Shown: positions 1 through 7,389 of the stretch, piece after piece
Layout: every line of letters starts with the position of its first letter
Position numbering within the stretch: the first letter of the stretch is position 1
Translations under genes and position numbers: made by a program
Assembly (NCBI RefSeq): GCF_026967805.1
Contig: NZ_JAPVBG010000002.1
Span: 700,248 to 764,247, forward strand
Origin: Blastococcus sp. VKM Ac-2987
GTDB lineage: Bacteria; Actinomycetota; Actinomycetes; Mycobacteriales; Geodermatophilaceae
Direction: 5' to 3'
Length of the DNA stretch: 64,000 bases
The notes under the pieces: generated by a model
Told to the model about the DNA's origin: nothing
Database searches by the model: none
The model's input: the letters and a program-made list of their open reading frames with translations, nothing else

Positions 1-158
1 GGGAGCATCGCAGCGAGGAACGAGCGAGGAGCGGACCGGGGCGTGGAGTCAGGCCCATGGACGAGGCCTGACGACAGCCCCGGGAGCATCGCAGCGAGGA
101 ACGAGCGAGGAGCGGACCGGGGCGTGGAGTCAGGCCCATGGACGAGGCCTGACGACAG
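1..158. repeat. Two tandem copies of a 77-bp repeat, period 81 bp
   Basis: Bases 1-77 recur at 82-158 with no differences, separated by CCCC. Each copy contains a perfect 8-bp inverted repeat (GTCAGGCC / GGCCTGAC, arms 48-55 and 65-72, then 129-136 and 146-153) with a 9-nt loop. The pair lies directly downstream of the minus-strand gene ending at 164, so the hairpins could stop its transcription. The left edge may cut further copies. That this is a dispersed genomic repeat of the family is inference. Confidence 0.85.
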
Positions 159-163
159 GCCCT

Positions 164-355
164 TCAGTCGTTCCTGAGGTCGTCGATCTTCTTCGACGCG
201 TCGGCCTTGGAGAGGTCCTCGGGGATCTCCTCGTCGGTGCCCCGGGCGAGGGTCTCCAGGTAGCTCTTCTGCGCCCCGGTGGCCGGCTCGTCGCCGGTGA
301 CCCAGGTGTCGGGGTCCTTCTCGGTGGTCTGGTCGGCGGAGTTGGCTTCGCTCAT
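164..355 (-). CDS. DUF3072 domain-containing small protein
   Basis: A 63-residue acidic, soluble protein with no membrane segment or signal peptide. The central part (about residues 14-45, with TWVTGDEPATGAQKSYLETL) and the Lys-Ala-rich C-terminus match the DUF3072 family of actinobacteria, whose function is unknown. The start chosen is the ATG at 353-355. It lies 7 nt after a TAGCAT -10 hexamer, which fits a leaderless transcript. The open frame continues upstream but loses family similarity there. Two hairpin-bearing repeats follow its stop codon. Confidence 0.82.
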   Translation of the reverse strand: MSEANSADQTTEKDPDTWVTGDEPATGAQKSYLETLARGTDEEIPEDLSKADASKKIDDLRND

Positions 356-362
356 GTGTTCG

Positions 363-368
363 ATGCTA
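363..368 (-). promoter_or_regulatory. Leaderless -10 element for the DUF3072 gene
   Basis: TAGCAT on the minus strand is followed by 7 nt and then the ATG of the DUF3072 gene. The hexamer shares bases 366-368 with the TAG stop codon of the upstream small gene, so promoter and stop codon overlap. No clear -35 is seen. Confidence 0.5.
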
Positions 369-584
369 GGCGTGGGCGGGCTGTCGTGCCTGTCGGGCGG
401 CGTCCGCGGTGCGGGCTGCTCGGCTCGCGTCCCAGCGCCGCCCGGTCCGGTAGACGTGCACCTCCCCGCAGGCGGGGCAGGCGACGTGCAGCGCGATGTG
501 CGTCGGGTGGTTGGTGACCGACCGGATCCGCCGGTCGGCGACCAGCTCGTCGGAGCGGGTGACGGGGCAGGTGATCCACAGCAT
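366..584 (-). CDS. Hypothetical small protein with two CPx-type cysteine sites
   Basis: A 72-residue protein. Cys6 (in ITCP) and the later pair in ACPACG (about residues 36-39) look like a partial zinc-ribbon, followed by a basic Arg/Ala-rich tail. I do not recognise the family by name. The ATG start at 582-584 is 6 nt after CAGGCT, a weak leaderless-type -10. The gene is followed directly by the promoter of the DUF3072 gene. It could bind zinc or nucleic acid, but that is only suggested by the cysteines and the basic tail. Confidence 0.6.
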   Translation of the reverse strand: MLWITCPVTRSDELVADRRIRSVTNHPTHIALHVACPACGEVHVYRTGRRWDASRAARTADAARQARQPAHA

Positions 585-665
585 GGGCCCAGCCTGGCGG
601 CGGCGGCCGGCTCCGACGAGTGGCAGAAGTGACCGCGATCGCAGTGTTCCTGCCATGATGTCGGC

Positions 666-1745
666 ATGGCTCTCCCCGGTCGTCCGCTCGTGGTCAGCGT
701 CGTCGTCGCCGACGGCCTCGTCGGCAGCTTCGGTCTCGGCGTCTCCTGCGAGGTGTTCGGCTACGACCGCCGGCACATGGGCCTGCCGCTGTTCGACTTC
801 GGCCTGGTGACGGAGGCGCCGGGCGTCCTGCGCACCGACACCGGCATCCCGATCACCGTCGAGCACGGGCTGGAGCGCCTGGCGCACTCCGACATCGTCT
901 CCATCACCGCGTGGGAGCTGTTCGACCGCGTTCCCTCGCCCGCCCTGCTCGACGCGTTCCGGACGGCGCACGCCCGGGGCGCCACGATCATCAGCCACTG
1001 CACCGGCGCCTTCGTGCTCGCCGCGGCGGGGCTGCTCGACGGCAAGCGGGTCACCACGCACTGGAAGTACGCCGGCGAGCTGGCCACCCGGTTCCCGTCG
1101 GTGACCGTCGACCCGTCGGTCCTCTACGTCGACAACGGGCAGGTCATCACCGGTGCCGGGACGGCCGCCGGCGTGGACACCCTGCTGCACTTCGTGCGGC
1201 GCGAGTGGGGGGCCGGCGCGGCGAACGCGCTCGCCCGGGAGATGGTGGTCCCGCCGCACCGCGACGGCGGCCAGGCGCAGTTCATCGACGCGCCCGTGCC
1301 CGCCTGCCGGGACGACCTGCTGGGCGTCGTCCTGGACTGGGCCGCCGCCCACCTGGCCGAGGACATCAGCGTCGACGACCTGGCCCGCCGCGCCCTGATG
1401 AGCTCCCGGAGCTTCGCCCGCCGGTTCAAGGCGACCACGGGCACGACGCCGCATGCCTGGCTGCTGGGCCAGCGCCTGGCCGCGGCCGAGGAACTGCTGG
1501 AGAACAGCGACGCCTCCATCGAGGAGATCGCCCGGCTGGTCGGGTTCGGGGCCGCCGCCGGGCTGCGCGAGCAGTTCGGCCGCCGGCGCGGTGTCTCGCC
1601 GCGCGCCTACCGGCAGACCTTCCGGTCGGGCGCGGCCTCACCCCCCGGGACGCCGCCGGTGCAGCTCGACCGGCACCGGCCGCGGGCTGGCCGGGTGGGG
1701 GGCGACGAGACCCTGGTCGAGACGGGCCTCGGTCAGCCGGCGTAG
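666..1745 (+). CDS. GlxA-type AraC family transcriptional regulator with DJ-1/PfpI domain
   Basis: A 359-residue protein with a DJ-1/PfpI-like amidase domain (about residues 8-185) and a C-terminal AraC/XylS double helix-turn-helix (about 225-318). The nucleophile-elbow cysteine is in [17 protein letters not shown], followed by TTHWKYA, as in GlxA-like regulators. Members sense small molecules and control nearby or distant genes; the ligand cannot be read here. The last 40 residues beyond the HTH are basic and unstructured. Their coding sequence overlaps the convergent downstream gene by 108 bp. ATG start; a CATGAT hexamer 6 nt upstream may be a leaderless -10. Confidence 0.88.
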   Translation: MALPGRPLVVSVVVADGLVGSFGLGVSCEVFGYDRRHMGLPLFDFGLVTEAPGVLRTDTGIPITVEHGLERLAHSDIVSITAWELFDRVPSPALLDAFRTAHARGATIISHCTGAFVLAAAGLLDGKRVTTHWKYAGELATRFPSVTVDPSVLYVDNGQVITGAGTAAGVDTLLHFVRREWGAGAANALAREMVVPPHRDGGQAQFIDAPVPACRDDLLGVVLDWAAAHLAEDISVDDLARRALMSSRSFARRFKATTGTTPHAWLLGQRLAAAEELLENSDASIEEIARLVGFGAAAGLREQFGRRRGVSPRAYRQTFRSGAASPPGTPPVQLDRHRPRAGRVGGDETLVETGLGQPA

Positions 1746-2465
1746 CTCCGCGTACGCCGCGGCGCCGAGCAGCGCGGTGAGCTCGGCGGCGTAGGTGAGC
1801 ACCAGCGGCTCGGGGGAGACGTGCGCCGTCGGCGATCCGGTGCACCACCAGTGCAGGTCGTGCCCGCCCGGCCCCCAGCCGCGGCGGTCGAACTCGCCGA
1901 TGGTCGAGACGAGCACGCGGGTGCCGTCGGGGCGGTCGACGTGCTCCTGCTCCCGGCGCACCGGGAGCTGCCAGCAGACGTCGGGCTTGGTGGTCAGCGG
2001 GTGCAGCCCGGTGCGCACCGCCATGCGGTGCAGGGCGCAGCCGCTGCCGCCGGCGAACCCGGGCCGGTTCAGGAACACGCAGGCCCCGTCGACGACGCGG
2101 GTGCGCAGCGACCGCACCGGATCGGCGTCCTCGGTGCCGTCGGCGTCGTCGGCGTCGTCCTCCTCGGTCCAGGCGCCGCGTCCGGCGGGCGCCAGCTGCC
2201 AGTCCTCGTCGGTCAGGTCCGCGACCGCGGCGGTCACCCGGAGCAGGTCGTCCTCGTCGGTGAAGAAGGCGCCGTGGCTGCAGCACCCGTCGTCGGGCCG
2301 GCCGGCCACGACACCGGCGCAGCCGCGCCCGAAGACGCACGTCCAGGCCGACGTCAGCCAGGTCAGGTCGGCCCGGACGAGGTGCTCGGGATCCTCGGGA
2401 TCGGGGAACTCCACCCACTCCCGGGAGAAGTCGAGGCCGACCTCCTCGGGGGGCTCGTTCCGCAC
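1638..2465 (-). CDS. Conserved cysteine-rich hypothetical protein
   Basis: A 275-residue soluble protein with many conserved-looking cysteines: [44 protein letters not shown] and WWCTG. This pattern resembles cysteine-cluster proteins that bind zinc or an Fe-S cluster. A similar protein is found next to ppx in other actinobacteria, by my recollection of the family. Residues about 100-115 are an Asp/Glu run. GTG start at 2463-2465. It runs convergent to the GlxA-type gene with a long 3' overlap and is divergent from ppx. Function unknown. Confidence 0.78.
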   Translation of the reverse strand: MRNEPPEEVGLDFSREWVEFPDPEDPEHLVRADLTWLTSAWTCVFGRGCAGVVAGRPDDGCCSHGAFFTDEDDLLRVTAAVADLTDEDWQLAPAGRGAWTEEDDADDADGTEDADPVRSLRTRVVDGACVFLNRPGFAGGSGCALHRMAVRTGLHPLTTKPDVCWQLPVRREQEHVDRPDGTRVLVSTIGEFDRRGWGPGGHDLHWWCTGSPTAHVSPEPLVLTYAAELTALLGAAAYAELRRLTEARLDQGLVAPHPASPRPVPVELHRRRPGG

Positions 2466-2505
2466 CGGGCCAGCCTAGGTCGAGGTCGACCGGCAGAATC
2501 GCCCC

Positions 2506-3450
2506 ATGCGGCTCGGTGTGCTGGACGTCGGTTCGAACACGGTGCACCTGCTGGTGGTGGACGCCCATCGCGGTGCGCACCCCACGCCGATGCACGACGA
2601 GCGGTCGGTGCTGCGGCTGGCCGAGCACGTGGGACCGGACGACATGCTGTCCAAGGCGGGGGAGAAGGCGCTGCTCAGCGCGGTGCAGAACGCCTGCCGC
2701 CGGGCGGAGAAGCTGGGCTGCGACGAGTTCATGGCGCTGGTGACCTCCGCGATCCGGGAGGCGGCCAACGGCCTGGAGGTGCTGGAGCGGGTCCAGGACC
2801 GCACCGGCGTGGAGATGCAGGTGCTCACCGGGGAGGACGAGGCGCGGCTGACCTTCCTCGCGGTCCGGCGCTGGTTCGGCTGGAGCGCCGGCCGGCTGCT
2901 GGTCCTCGACATCGGCGGCGGTTCCCTGGAGCTCGCCGCCGGCATCGACGAGGACCCGGAGGTCGCCCTCTCGCTGCCGCTCGGTGCCGGGCGGATGACC
3001 CGGCGCTTCCTGCCCGCGGCACGGGACGGGGGCCGCCCCGATCTCGCGGCCCTGGAGGAGCTCGCCGACTACGCCACCGATCTGCTGGCGCCCGCCGCGA
3101 AGAAGATCGCCGCGGTCGGCGCCCCCGACCTGGTGGCCGCCACGAGCAAGACCTTCCGCACGGTGGCCCGGCTCGCCGGTGCCGCGCCGTCCGCCGCCGG
3201 GCTGCGGGTGCCCCGCGAGCTGAGCGCCACCGGGCTGGGCCAGCTGGTGGGCTTCGTGTCGCGCATCGAGTCGGCGGCGCTGGCCGAGCTGCCGGGCGTC
3301 TCGGCCGACCGCGCGCACCAGGTTCCCGCTGGAGCTGTTGTCGCTGCCGCAACTCTGCGTGCGCTCGACGTACCGTGCGTGCGGATCTGTCCGTGGGCGC
3401 TGCGCGAGGGAGTCATCCTGCGGCGGCTGGACTCGATGGGAGGGGCGTGA
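2506..3450 (+). CDS. ppx: Ppx/GppA family exopolyphosphatase-type phosphatase
   Basis: A 314-residue member of the ASKHA phosphatase family, the shorter form without the C-terminal HD domain, like M. tuberculosis Rv0496. Phosphate-binding loop 1 is DVGSNTVHLLV (residues 7-17) and loop 2 is DIGGGSLEL (135-143). TGEDEA (108-113) carries the catalytic-type acidic residue. Expected role: hydrolysis of polyphosphate or (p)ppGpp. ATG start; CAGAAT lies 6 nt before it, a weak leaderless-type -10. The stop overlaps the ATG of the next gene (ATGA), so the two are translationally coupled. Confidence 0.92.
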   Translation: MRLGVLDVGSNTVHLLVVDAHRGAHPTPMHDERSVLRLAEHVGPDDMLSKAGEKALLSAVQNACRRAEKLGCDEFMALVTSAIREAANGLEVLERVQDRTGVEMQVLTGEDEARLTFLAVRRWFGWSAGRLLVLDIGGGSLELAAGIDEDPEVALSLPLGAGRMTRRFLPAARDGGRPDLAALEELADYATDLLAPAAKKIAAVGAPDLVAATSKTFRTVARLAGAAPSAAGLRVPRELSATGLGQLVGFVSRIESAALAELPGVSADRAHQVPAGAVVAAATLRALDVPCVRICPWALREGVILRRLDSMGGA

Positions 3451-4244
3451 TGGCCGAACCGGACTGGAACCCGGACACGGGAGGGCGGTCGCTCGCCGAG
3501 ATCCTGCGCGAGGCCGGCATCGAGTCCGCGGCCCGGACCGCCCGCAGGCGCCGCGTCGACGACGACGACACCGGTATCCGCCAGCGGCGTGCCGACGACG
3601 CGGCCGCCGCCGACCGCGCCGGCTACGGGCGGCGCAGCAGCGACCTGCAGGTCTCCGAGGCGGCGCCGGCGCGGGAGCGGCGGTCGCCCAGGCGCACCGC
3701 CCCGGACCCGGTGACCGCCGCCATCCCGGGGCTGCGGCCCGACCGCAAGCCCGGCGTCCCGCACCCGCCGCTGCGGCGGCCGGCCGAGGCCGCCGGGACC
3801 TCCGGAGCGACGGCGGCGACGGCGGCGGCAGCGACGGCGGCAGGGGCCCAGCGCTCGGCCGGCCGCGCGGCGTCGCGGACTGCGCCCGCCGGTGGCGGGG
3901 TCGCCTCCACGGGGCCGATCCCGGTGGTGCGCGCCGACGACGTCGACCTGGACACCACACCGCGGGAGAGCGCGCTGGCCTGGCTCCGGTTCGCCGGCGA
4001 GCTGGTCATCGCCCTGGCGGCCGGCGTGGGCATCTACTTCGCCGCCATGGTGCTGTGGGAGATCATCCCGCACCTGGCGGTCTTCCTGGCGCCGCTCGCC
4101 GTCACCGGCCTGGTGGCCGGGGTGAACCTGTGGCGCCGGCGCCAGGGCAGCGAGCCCGTGGGTGCCCGCATGCTCGCCGTCCTCGTCTTCGCCGGCACCC
4201 TGCTGACCATCGCCCCGGCGGCCACGCTCCTCGCCACCTCCTGA
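3450..4244 (+). CDS. Conserved membrane protein coupled to ppx (Rv0497-like)
   Basis: A 264-residue protein. The N-terminal two thirds (1-165) is hydrophilic, Arg- and Ala-rich and low complexity, starting with a conserved-looking SLAEILREAGI motif (residues 14-24). About three C-terminal transmembrane segments lie near 175-198, 200-220 and 235-258. It follows ppx with an ATGA overlap, as in M. tuberculosis Rv0496-Rv0497. The layout suggests a cytosolic tail anchored in the membrane, but the function is unknown. The open frame extends far upstream antisense to other genes; the coupled ATG is clearly the start. Confidence 0.82.
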   Translation: MAEPDWNPDTGGRSLAEILREAGIESAARTARRRRVDDDDTGIRQRRADDAAAADRAGYGRRSSDLQVSEAAPARERRSPRRTAPDPVTAAIPGLRPDRKPGVPHPPLRRPAEAAGTSGATAATAAAATAAGAQRSAGRAASRTAPAGGGVASTGPIPVVRADDVDLDTTPRESALAWLRFAGELVIALAAGVGIYFAAMVLWEIIPHLAVFLAPLAVTGLVAGVNLWRRRQGSEPVGARMLAVLVFAGTLLTIAPAATLLATS

Positions 4245-4260
4245 CCGCCGGGGACGGCGG

Positions 4261-4827
4261 TCAGGCGTCGGCCGGCTCCCCCTCGCGGGAGGCGGCGAAC
4301 TCCTCGACGATCGCGGCGCCGAAGGCGTCCAGGTCGTCGGGCTTGCGGCTGGTGACGAGGTTGCCGTCGACGACGACCTCCTCGTCCACCCAGTTCGCGC
4401 CGGCGTTGCGGAGGTCCGTCTGCAGCGAGGGCCACGAGGTCATGCGCCGGCCGCGGACCACGCCGGCCTCGATCAGCACCCAGGGCGCGTGGCAGATGGC
4501 GGCCACCGGCTTGCCGGCGTCGAAGAACGCCTTCACGAAGGTGACGGCGTCGGCGTCGGCGCGCACGAAGTCGCCGTTGATGACGCCTCCGGGCAGCACC
4601 AGGGCCGCGTAGTCGTCGGGGTCCGCCGAACCCAGGTCGGTGTCGACCGTGCGGCGCTCTCCCTTGTCGATGTGCTCGTAGGCGGTGATCGTGCCGGTGG
4701 CGAACGAGACCAGCTCCGGCTCGGCACCGGCCTCCTCGAGGGCCTGCCAGGGCCGGTCCAGCTCGACCTGCTCCACGCCGTCGGTGGCCAGCACGGCCAC
4801 CCTCATCCCGTCCAGTTCTCCTGCCAT
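4261..4827 (-). CDS. DJ-1/PfpI family type 1 glutamine amidotransferase-like protein
   Basis: A 188-residue protein covering one complete PfpI/YhbO domain. The nucleophile elbow is AAICHAPWVLIEAG (Cys near residue 113 with the adjacent His). The oxyanion-side motif is LVLPGGVINGDFVR. The family includes stress-related deglycase or chaperone proteins; the exact activity is not determinable here. I chose the ATG at 4825-4827, where family similarity begins; the open frame extends 12 codons further. TAGCGC lies 7 nt upstream, close to a leaderless -10. It converges on the ppx pair with a 16-nt gap. Confidence 0.9.
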   Translation of the reverse strand: MAGELDGMRVAVLATDGVEQVELDRPWQALEEAGAEPELVSFATGTITAYEHIDKGERRTVDTDLGSADPDDYAALVLPGGVINGDFVRADADAVTFVKAFFDAGKPVAAICHAPWVLIEAGVVRGRRMTSWPSLQTDLRNAGANWVDEEVVVDGNLVTSRKPDDLDAFGAAIVEEFAASREGEPADA

Positions 4828-4873
4828 GCGGGCGGCGCTACCCGGCCCCCGGACCGCGCACACCCCGGCGCAC

Positions 4874-4879
4874 TACGGT
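4874..4879 (+). promoter_or_regulatory. Leaderless -10 element of the ProDH-like/proC operon
   Basis: TACGGT ends 7 nt before the GTG start at 4887, the spacing expected when transcription starts on the first base of the start codon. No Shine-Dalgarno sequence precedes the GTG. Confidence 0.55.
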
Positions 4880-4886
4880 TTCGGGC

Positions 4887-5546
4887 GTGTCCGTCCGTCC
4901 GCGTTCCCGCCGGCTGCCCGGCCGCCGCGTGCGCGGCGGGCTGGCTCAGGAGGACGCCGTCCGCGTCGCCGGCGACCTGGTCGCCGCCGGCCGGCTGGTC
5001 GCGCTGGGCCTCTCCCGCGCCGTGTCCGCCGGCGTCGCGGTCGAGCTCGCCACCCGGGTGCTCGGCGCGGGGCCGCCCACCGCCTGCGAGGTGACGCTGC
5101 CCGCGGACACGGGTGCGGCGGAGGAGCTCGTGGCCCGCGGCCTCGGCGTCGCGCTCGCCGGACCGCCCGGCGTCGTCGACCCCGTGGCGCGGGCGCTGCC
5201 CGGGGCCCGGGTGGTGGTCCCGGCCGGCGAGCCGTCGGCCGAGGACCGCTGCCGTGCCCTCGCCGGAGGACGGGTCCGCCTGGTCGCCGGCCGGGGAGCG
5301 GTGGCCGAGCTGGCCTTCGTCCGCTGCCTGAACGTCCTGATGGCCGGGGACGGCGAACCGGCCGTCGCCACCACCGATCCACGTCTGATCGCCATCACCG
5401 GTGAGCGCGCGGCCTGGAACGGCCGCGCGCCCGACAGCTGGGAGCACGTCATGCCCTGGGGAGAACCGACCGAGGACCAGCACCGCCTGCTGGCCGCCGG
5501 CCACACCGTCCGCGTGCTCGTGCCCGTCGCGGGAGCCCGGGCGTGA
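4887..5546 (+). CDS. Truncated, probably non-catalytic proline dehydrogenase-like protein
   Basis: A 219-residue protein whose C-terminal half follows the proline dehydrogenase barrel. VRLVAGRG stands where VRLVKGAY is expected, then come AFVRCLNVLMAG, ATTDPRLIAITGE, GRAPDSWEHVMPWG (usually YEFQMLYG) and LLAAGHTVRVLVP. Normal ProDH is about 300 residues. Here the substrate-binding Lys of the VKGAY strand is Ala, the Tyr of the FQMLYG motif is gone, and the chain ends before the helix with the Arg-Arg pair. It is therefore likely inactive in proline oxidation. Its GTGA stop overlaps proC, suggesting a role linked to P5C reductase. GTG start, leaderless. Confidence 0.75.
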   Translation: MSVRPRSRRLPGRRVRGGLAQEDAVRVAGDLVAAGRLVALGLSRAVSAGVAVELATRVLGAGPPTACEVTLPADTGAAEELVARGLGVALAGPPGVVDPVARALPGARVVVPAGEPSAEDRCRALAGGRVRLVAGRGAVAELAFVRCLNVLMAGDGEPAVATTDPRLIAITGERAAWNGRAPDSWEHVMPWGEPTEDQHRLLAAGHTVRVLVPVAGARA

Positions 5547-6361
5547 CCGCCACCGGCCGCCGCGGGCTGGCCGTCATCGGGGGCGGGAAGATCGGCGAGG
5601 CGCTGCTGTCCGGCCTGGTCCGCCGCGGCGGGGCCGACGGGCTCCTCGTCGTGGAGCGCAGCGCCGAGCGCGGGGCGGAGCTGACCGAGCGCTACGGCGT
5701 CCCCGCGGTGGAGCTGGCCGACGCCGCCGCCCGGGCACGGGTGCTGCTGCTGGCGGTGAAGCCGCAGGACATCGACACGCTCCTCGCCCTGGTCGCCGGC
5801 CACGTCGACGACGGGCACCTGGTGGTCTCGGTCGCGGCCGGGGTGCCGACGCGGCGGATCGAGGCGGCGCTGCCGGCCGGGGTGCCGGTGGTGCGGGTCA
5901 TGCCGAACACGCCGGCGCTGGTGGACGAGGGCATGAGCGTGCTCTCGGCCGGGGCGCACGCGGGGGAGGAGCACCTGGACGAGGCCGAGGCGCTGCTGGC
6001 CGCCGTCGGGAAGGTGCGGCGGGTGCCGGAGTCGCAGCAGGACGCCGTCACGGCGCTGTCCGGCAGCGGACCGGCGTACTTCTTCTACCTCGTCGAGGCG
6101 ATGGTCGACGCGGGCATCCTGCTGGGTCTCCCGCGAGCGCTGGCGGCGGACCTCATCGTGCAGACCGCGCTGGGCGCCGCGGTGATGATGCGCGATTCGG
6201 GGGAGCACCCCGTCCAGCTGCGGGAAGCGGTCTCCAGCCCGGGCGGTACCACCATCGCCGCGATCCGCGAGCTGGAGAAGCACGGCGTCCGTGCGGCGCT
6301 GATGGCCGCCATCGAGGCGGCGCACGCCCGGTCGGTGGAGCTCGGCGTCGACAAGTCCTGA
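5543..6361 (+). CDS. proC: Pyrroline-5-carboxylate reductase
   Basis: A 272-residue cytosolic enzyme reducing 1-pyrroline-5-carboxylate to L-proline with NAD(P)H, the last step of proline synthesis. The Rossmann motif is VIGGGKIGEALLSGL (residues 11-25). Other marks are AVKPQDI, RVMPNTPALVDEGM and the C-terminal signature ALSGSGPAYFFYLVEAM followed by SSPGGTT. Full length for the family. The GTG start overlaps the upstream stop by 4 nt, so it is coupled to the ProDH-like gene. The position matches Rv0500. Confidence 0.96.
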   Translation: MTATGRRGLAVIGGGKIGEALLSGLVRRGGADGLLVVERSAERGAELTERYGVPAVELADAAARARVLLLAVKPQDIDTLLALVAGHVDDGHLVVSVAAGVPTRRIEAALPAGVPVVRVMPNTPALVDEGMSVLSAGAHAGEEHLDEAEALLAAVGKVRRVPESQQDAVTALSGSGPAYFFYLVEAMVDAGILLGLPRALAADLIVQTALGAAVMMRDSGEHPVQLREAVSSPGGTTIAAIRELEKHGVRAALMAAIEAAHARSVELGVDKS

Positions 6362-6692
6362 CGTCGACAGCGCGGGACGCGGTGCCGGTGCCTTCCCGTG
6401 TCGACAGGTCGACGGGCACCCGGCGTGAGCGGGCGAACACGTTAGTGCACATCCGGGTCCGGTGGTGCCACGCAGCGTCACCGTTCTCTCACCGTGTCGC
6501 GAAACGCGCCGGAACGCGTGTGCACCGTGTTGCATAGGTGTAGTTCTGCCTAGTACGGACCGGTCCGCCTGTTCGTTTCACCCATCGCTTCAGTCACGTC
6601 AGTCCCCTTACTCTCAGTACCAGCGCGTGCGTGTTCAGTTGCCGGTGGGGAAGCCGGCGCCACGACACGAGCTAGGTTCCGGAGACGAAGAC
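6362..6692. other. 331-bp intergenic region upstream of the HTH gene
   Basis: No gene is supported here. The proline gene stop is at its left and a minus-strand frame through it has no family resemblance. Visible items are a 12-bp palindrome CGGACCGGTCCG (6556-6567), paired GTCGAC sites near 6403-6414, and two candidate -10 hexamers (TAGTAC at 6551 and TACTCT at 6609), none with a convincing -35. The length suggests a regulated promoter with a long 5' leader for the gene at 6693. Confidence 0.5.
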
Positions 6693-7034
6693 ATGACCAT
6701 GCCCCAGCGCCACGCTGCCGCCACCGTCGTCCGTCCGGGGATGCCCGTCCCCCGCCCGATGGGCCGCCCGATGGCCGCCACGCTCGCCCGCCCCGTTCCG
6801 GCCCAGCACCCCGCCGCCATGCCGATCGGCCGCACCGCCGTCCCGGCCCCCCGCGCCGCCGTCACCTTCCTGACCGTCGCCGAGGTCGCCTCGATGATGC
6901 GGGTCTCCAAGATGACCGTGTACCGCCTCGTCCACGCCGGCGAGCTCTCGGCCGTCCGCGTCGGCCGCTCGTTCCGCGTGCCGGAGCGCGCGGTCCAGGA
7001 CTACCTGCGCGACGCCTACACCGACATCGCCTGA
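6693..7034 (+). CDS. Excisionase/MerR-type helix-turn-helix DNA-binding protein (Rv0500A-like)
   Basis: A 113-residue protein. The first 52 residues are Pro/Arg/Met-rich and disordered. The C-terminal 55 residues form an excisionase-type winged HTH: FLTVAEVASMMRVSKMTVYR, then LVHAGELSAVRVGRSFRVPERAVQDYL. Start at ATG 6693 with GGAG 8 nt upstream; the longer frame has no ribosome binding site. The location between proC and bS22 is the same as Rv0500A in mycobacteria and its Streptomyces counterpart. A small chromosomal regulator is likely, not a phage excisionase. Target sites are unknown. Confidence 0.85.
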   Translation: MTMPQRHAAATVVRPGMPVPRPMGRPMAATLARPVPAQHPAAMPIGRTAVPAPRAAVTFLTVAEVASMMRVSKMTVYRLVHAGELSAVRVGRSFRVPERAVQDYLRDAYTDIA

Positions 7035-7280
7035 GAGAAGCGCCCCGCTCTGCTCGCAGCGTCGCGACGAGTGGGGGCCGGAGGCTCCCGCGAGGAGTGA
7101 CGGGTCGGCTCCACCCGACAGGAGCCGGCACGTGGCCGCGGTGCCGCCCGGAGGGTGACGGTGTCATCGCCGTGGCATCGCCGCGGGGTGGCTCGGGTAC
7201 CCTCGGTCGTCGAGCGACACCGGGCACGATCCGCTGTCGCGTTCGAGCTGATCATCTCTAGTCGACGTCGGGAGCACCAC

Positions 7281-7379
7281 GTGGGTTCGGTCATCAAGAA
7301 GCGGCGCAAGCGGATGGCGAAGAAGAAGCACCGCAAGCTGCTCAAGAAGACGCGCGTTCAGCGTCGTAACAAGAAGTGA
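7281..7379 (+). CDS. Small ribosomal subunit protein bS22 (AURKAIP1/COX24 family)
   Basis: A 32-residue, extremely basic protein: MGSVIKKRRKRMAKKKHRKL followed by LKKTRVQRRNKK. This is the actinobacterial AURKAIP1/COX24-domain peptide, identified as bS22 in mycobacterial ribosome structures and matching Rv0500B. GTG start with GGAG 6 nt upstream. It lies 10 nt before the next gene. TACCCT at 7198-7203 is a possible -10 for this and the following genes. Confidence 0.9.
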   Translation: MGSVIKKRRKRMAKKKHRKLLKKTRVQRRNKK

Positions 7380-7389
7380 GCTGACGCTC

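Noticed and set aside
2494-2499. CAGAAT as a leaderless -10 for ppx
   Set aside because: The spacing is right but the first T of TANNNT is missing, so it is noted only in the gene entry and not listed as a promoter.
1426-3960. Very long minus-strand open frame over the ppx region
   Set aside because: It is a GC-rich shadow of ppx and its neighbours, is extremely Arg/Ala/Pro-rich and has no family motif.
6693-7034. Prophage or integrative element suggested by the excisionase-type HTH
   Set aside because: No integrase, att-like repeat or tRNA gene is nearby, and the gene sits at a conserved chromosomal position.
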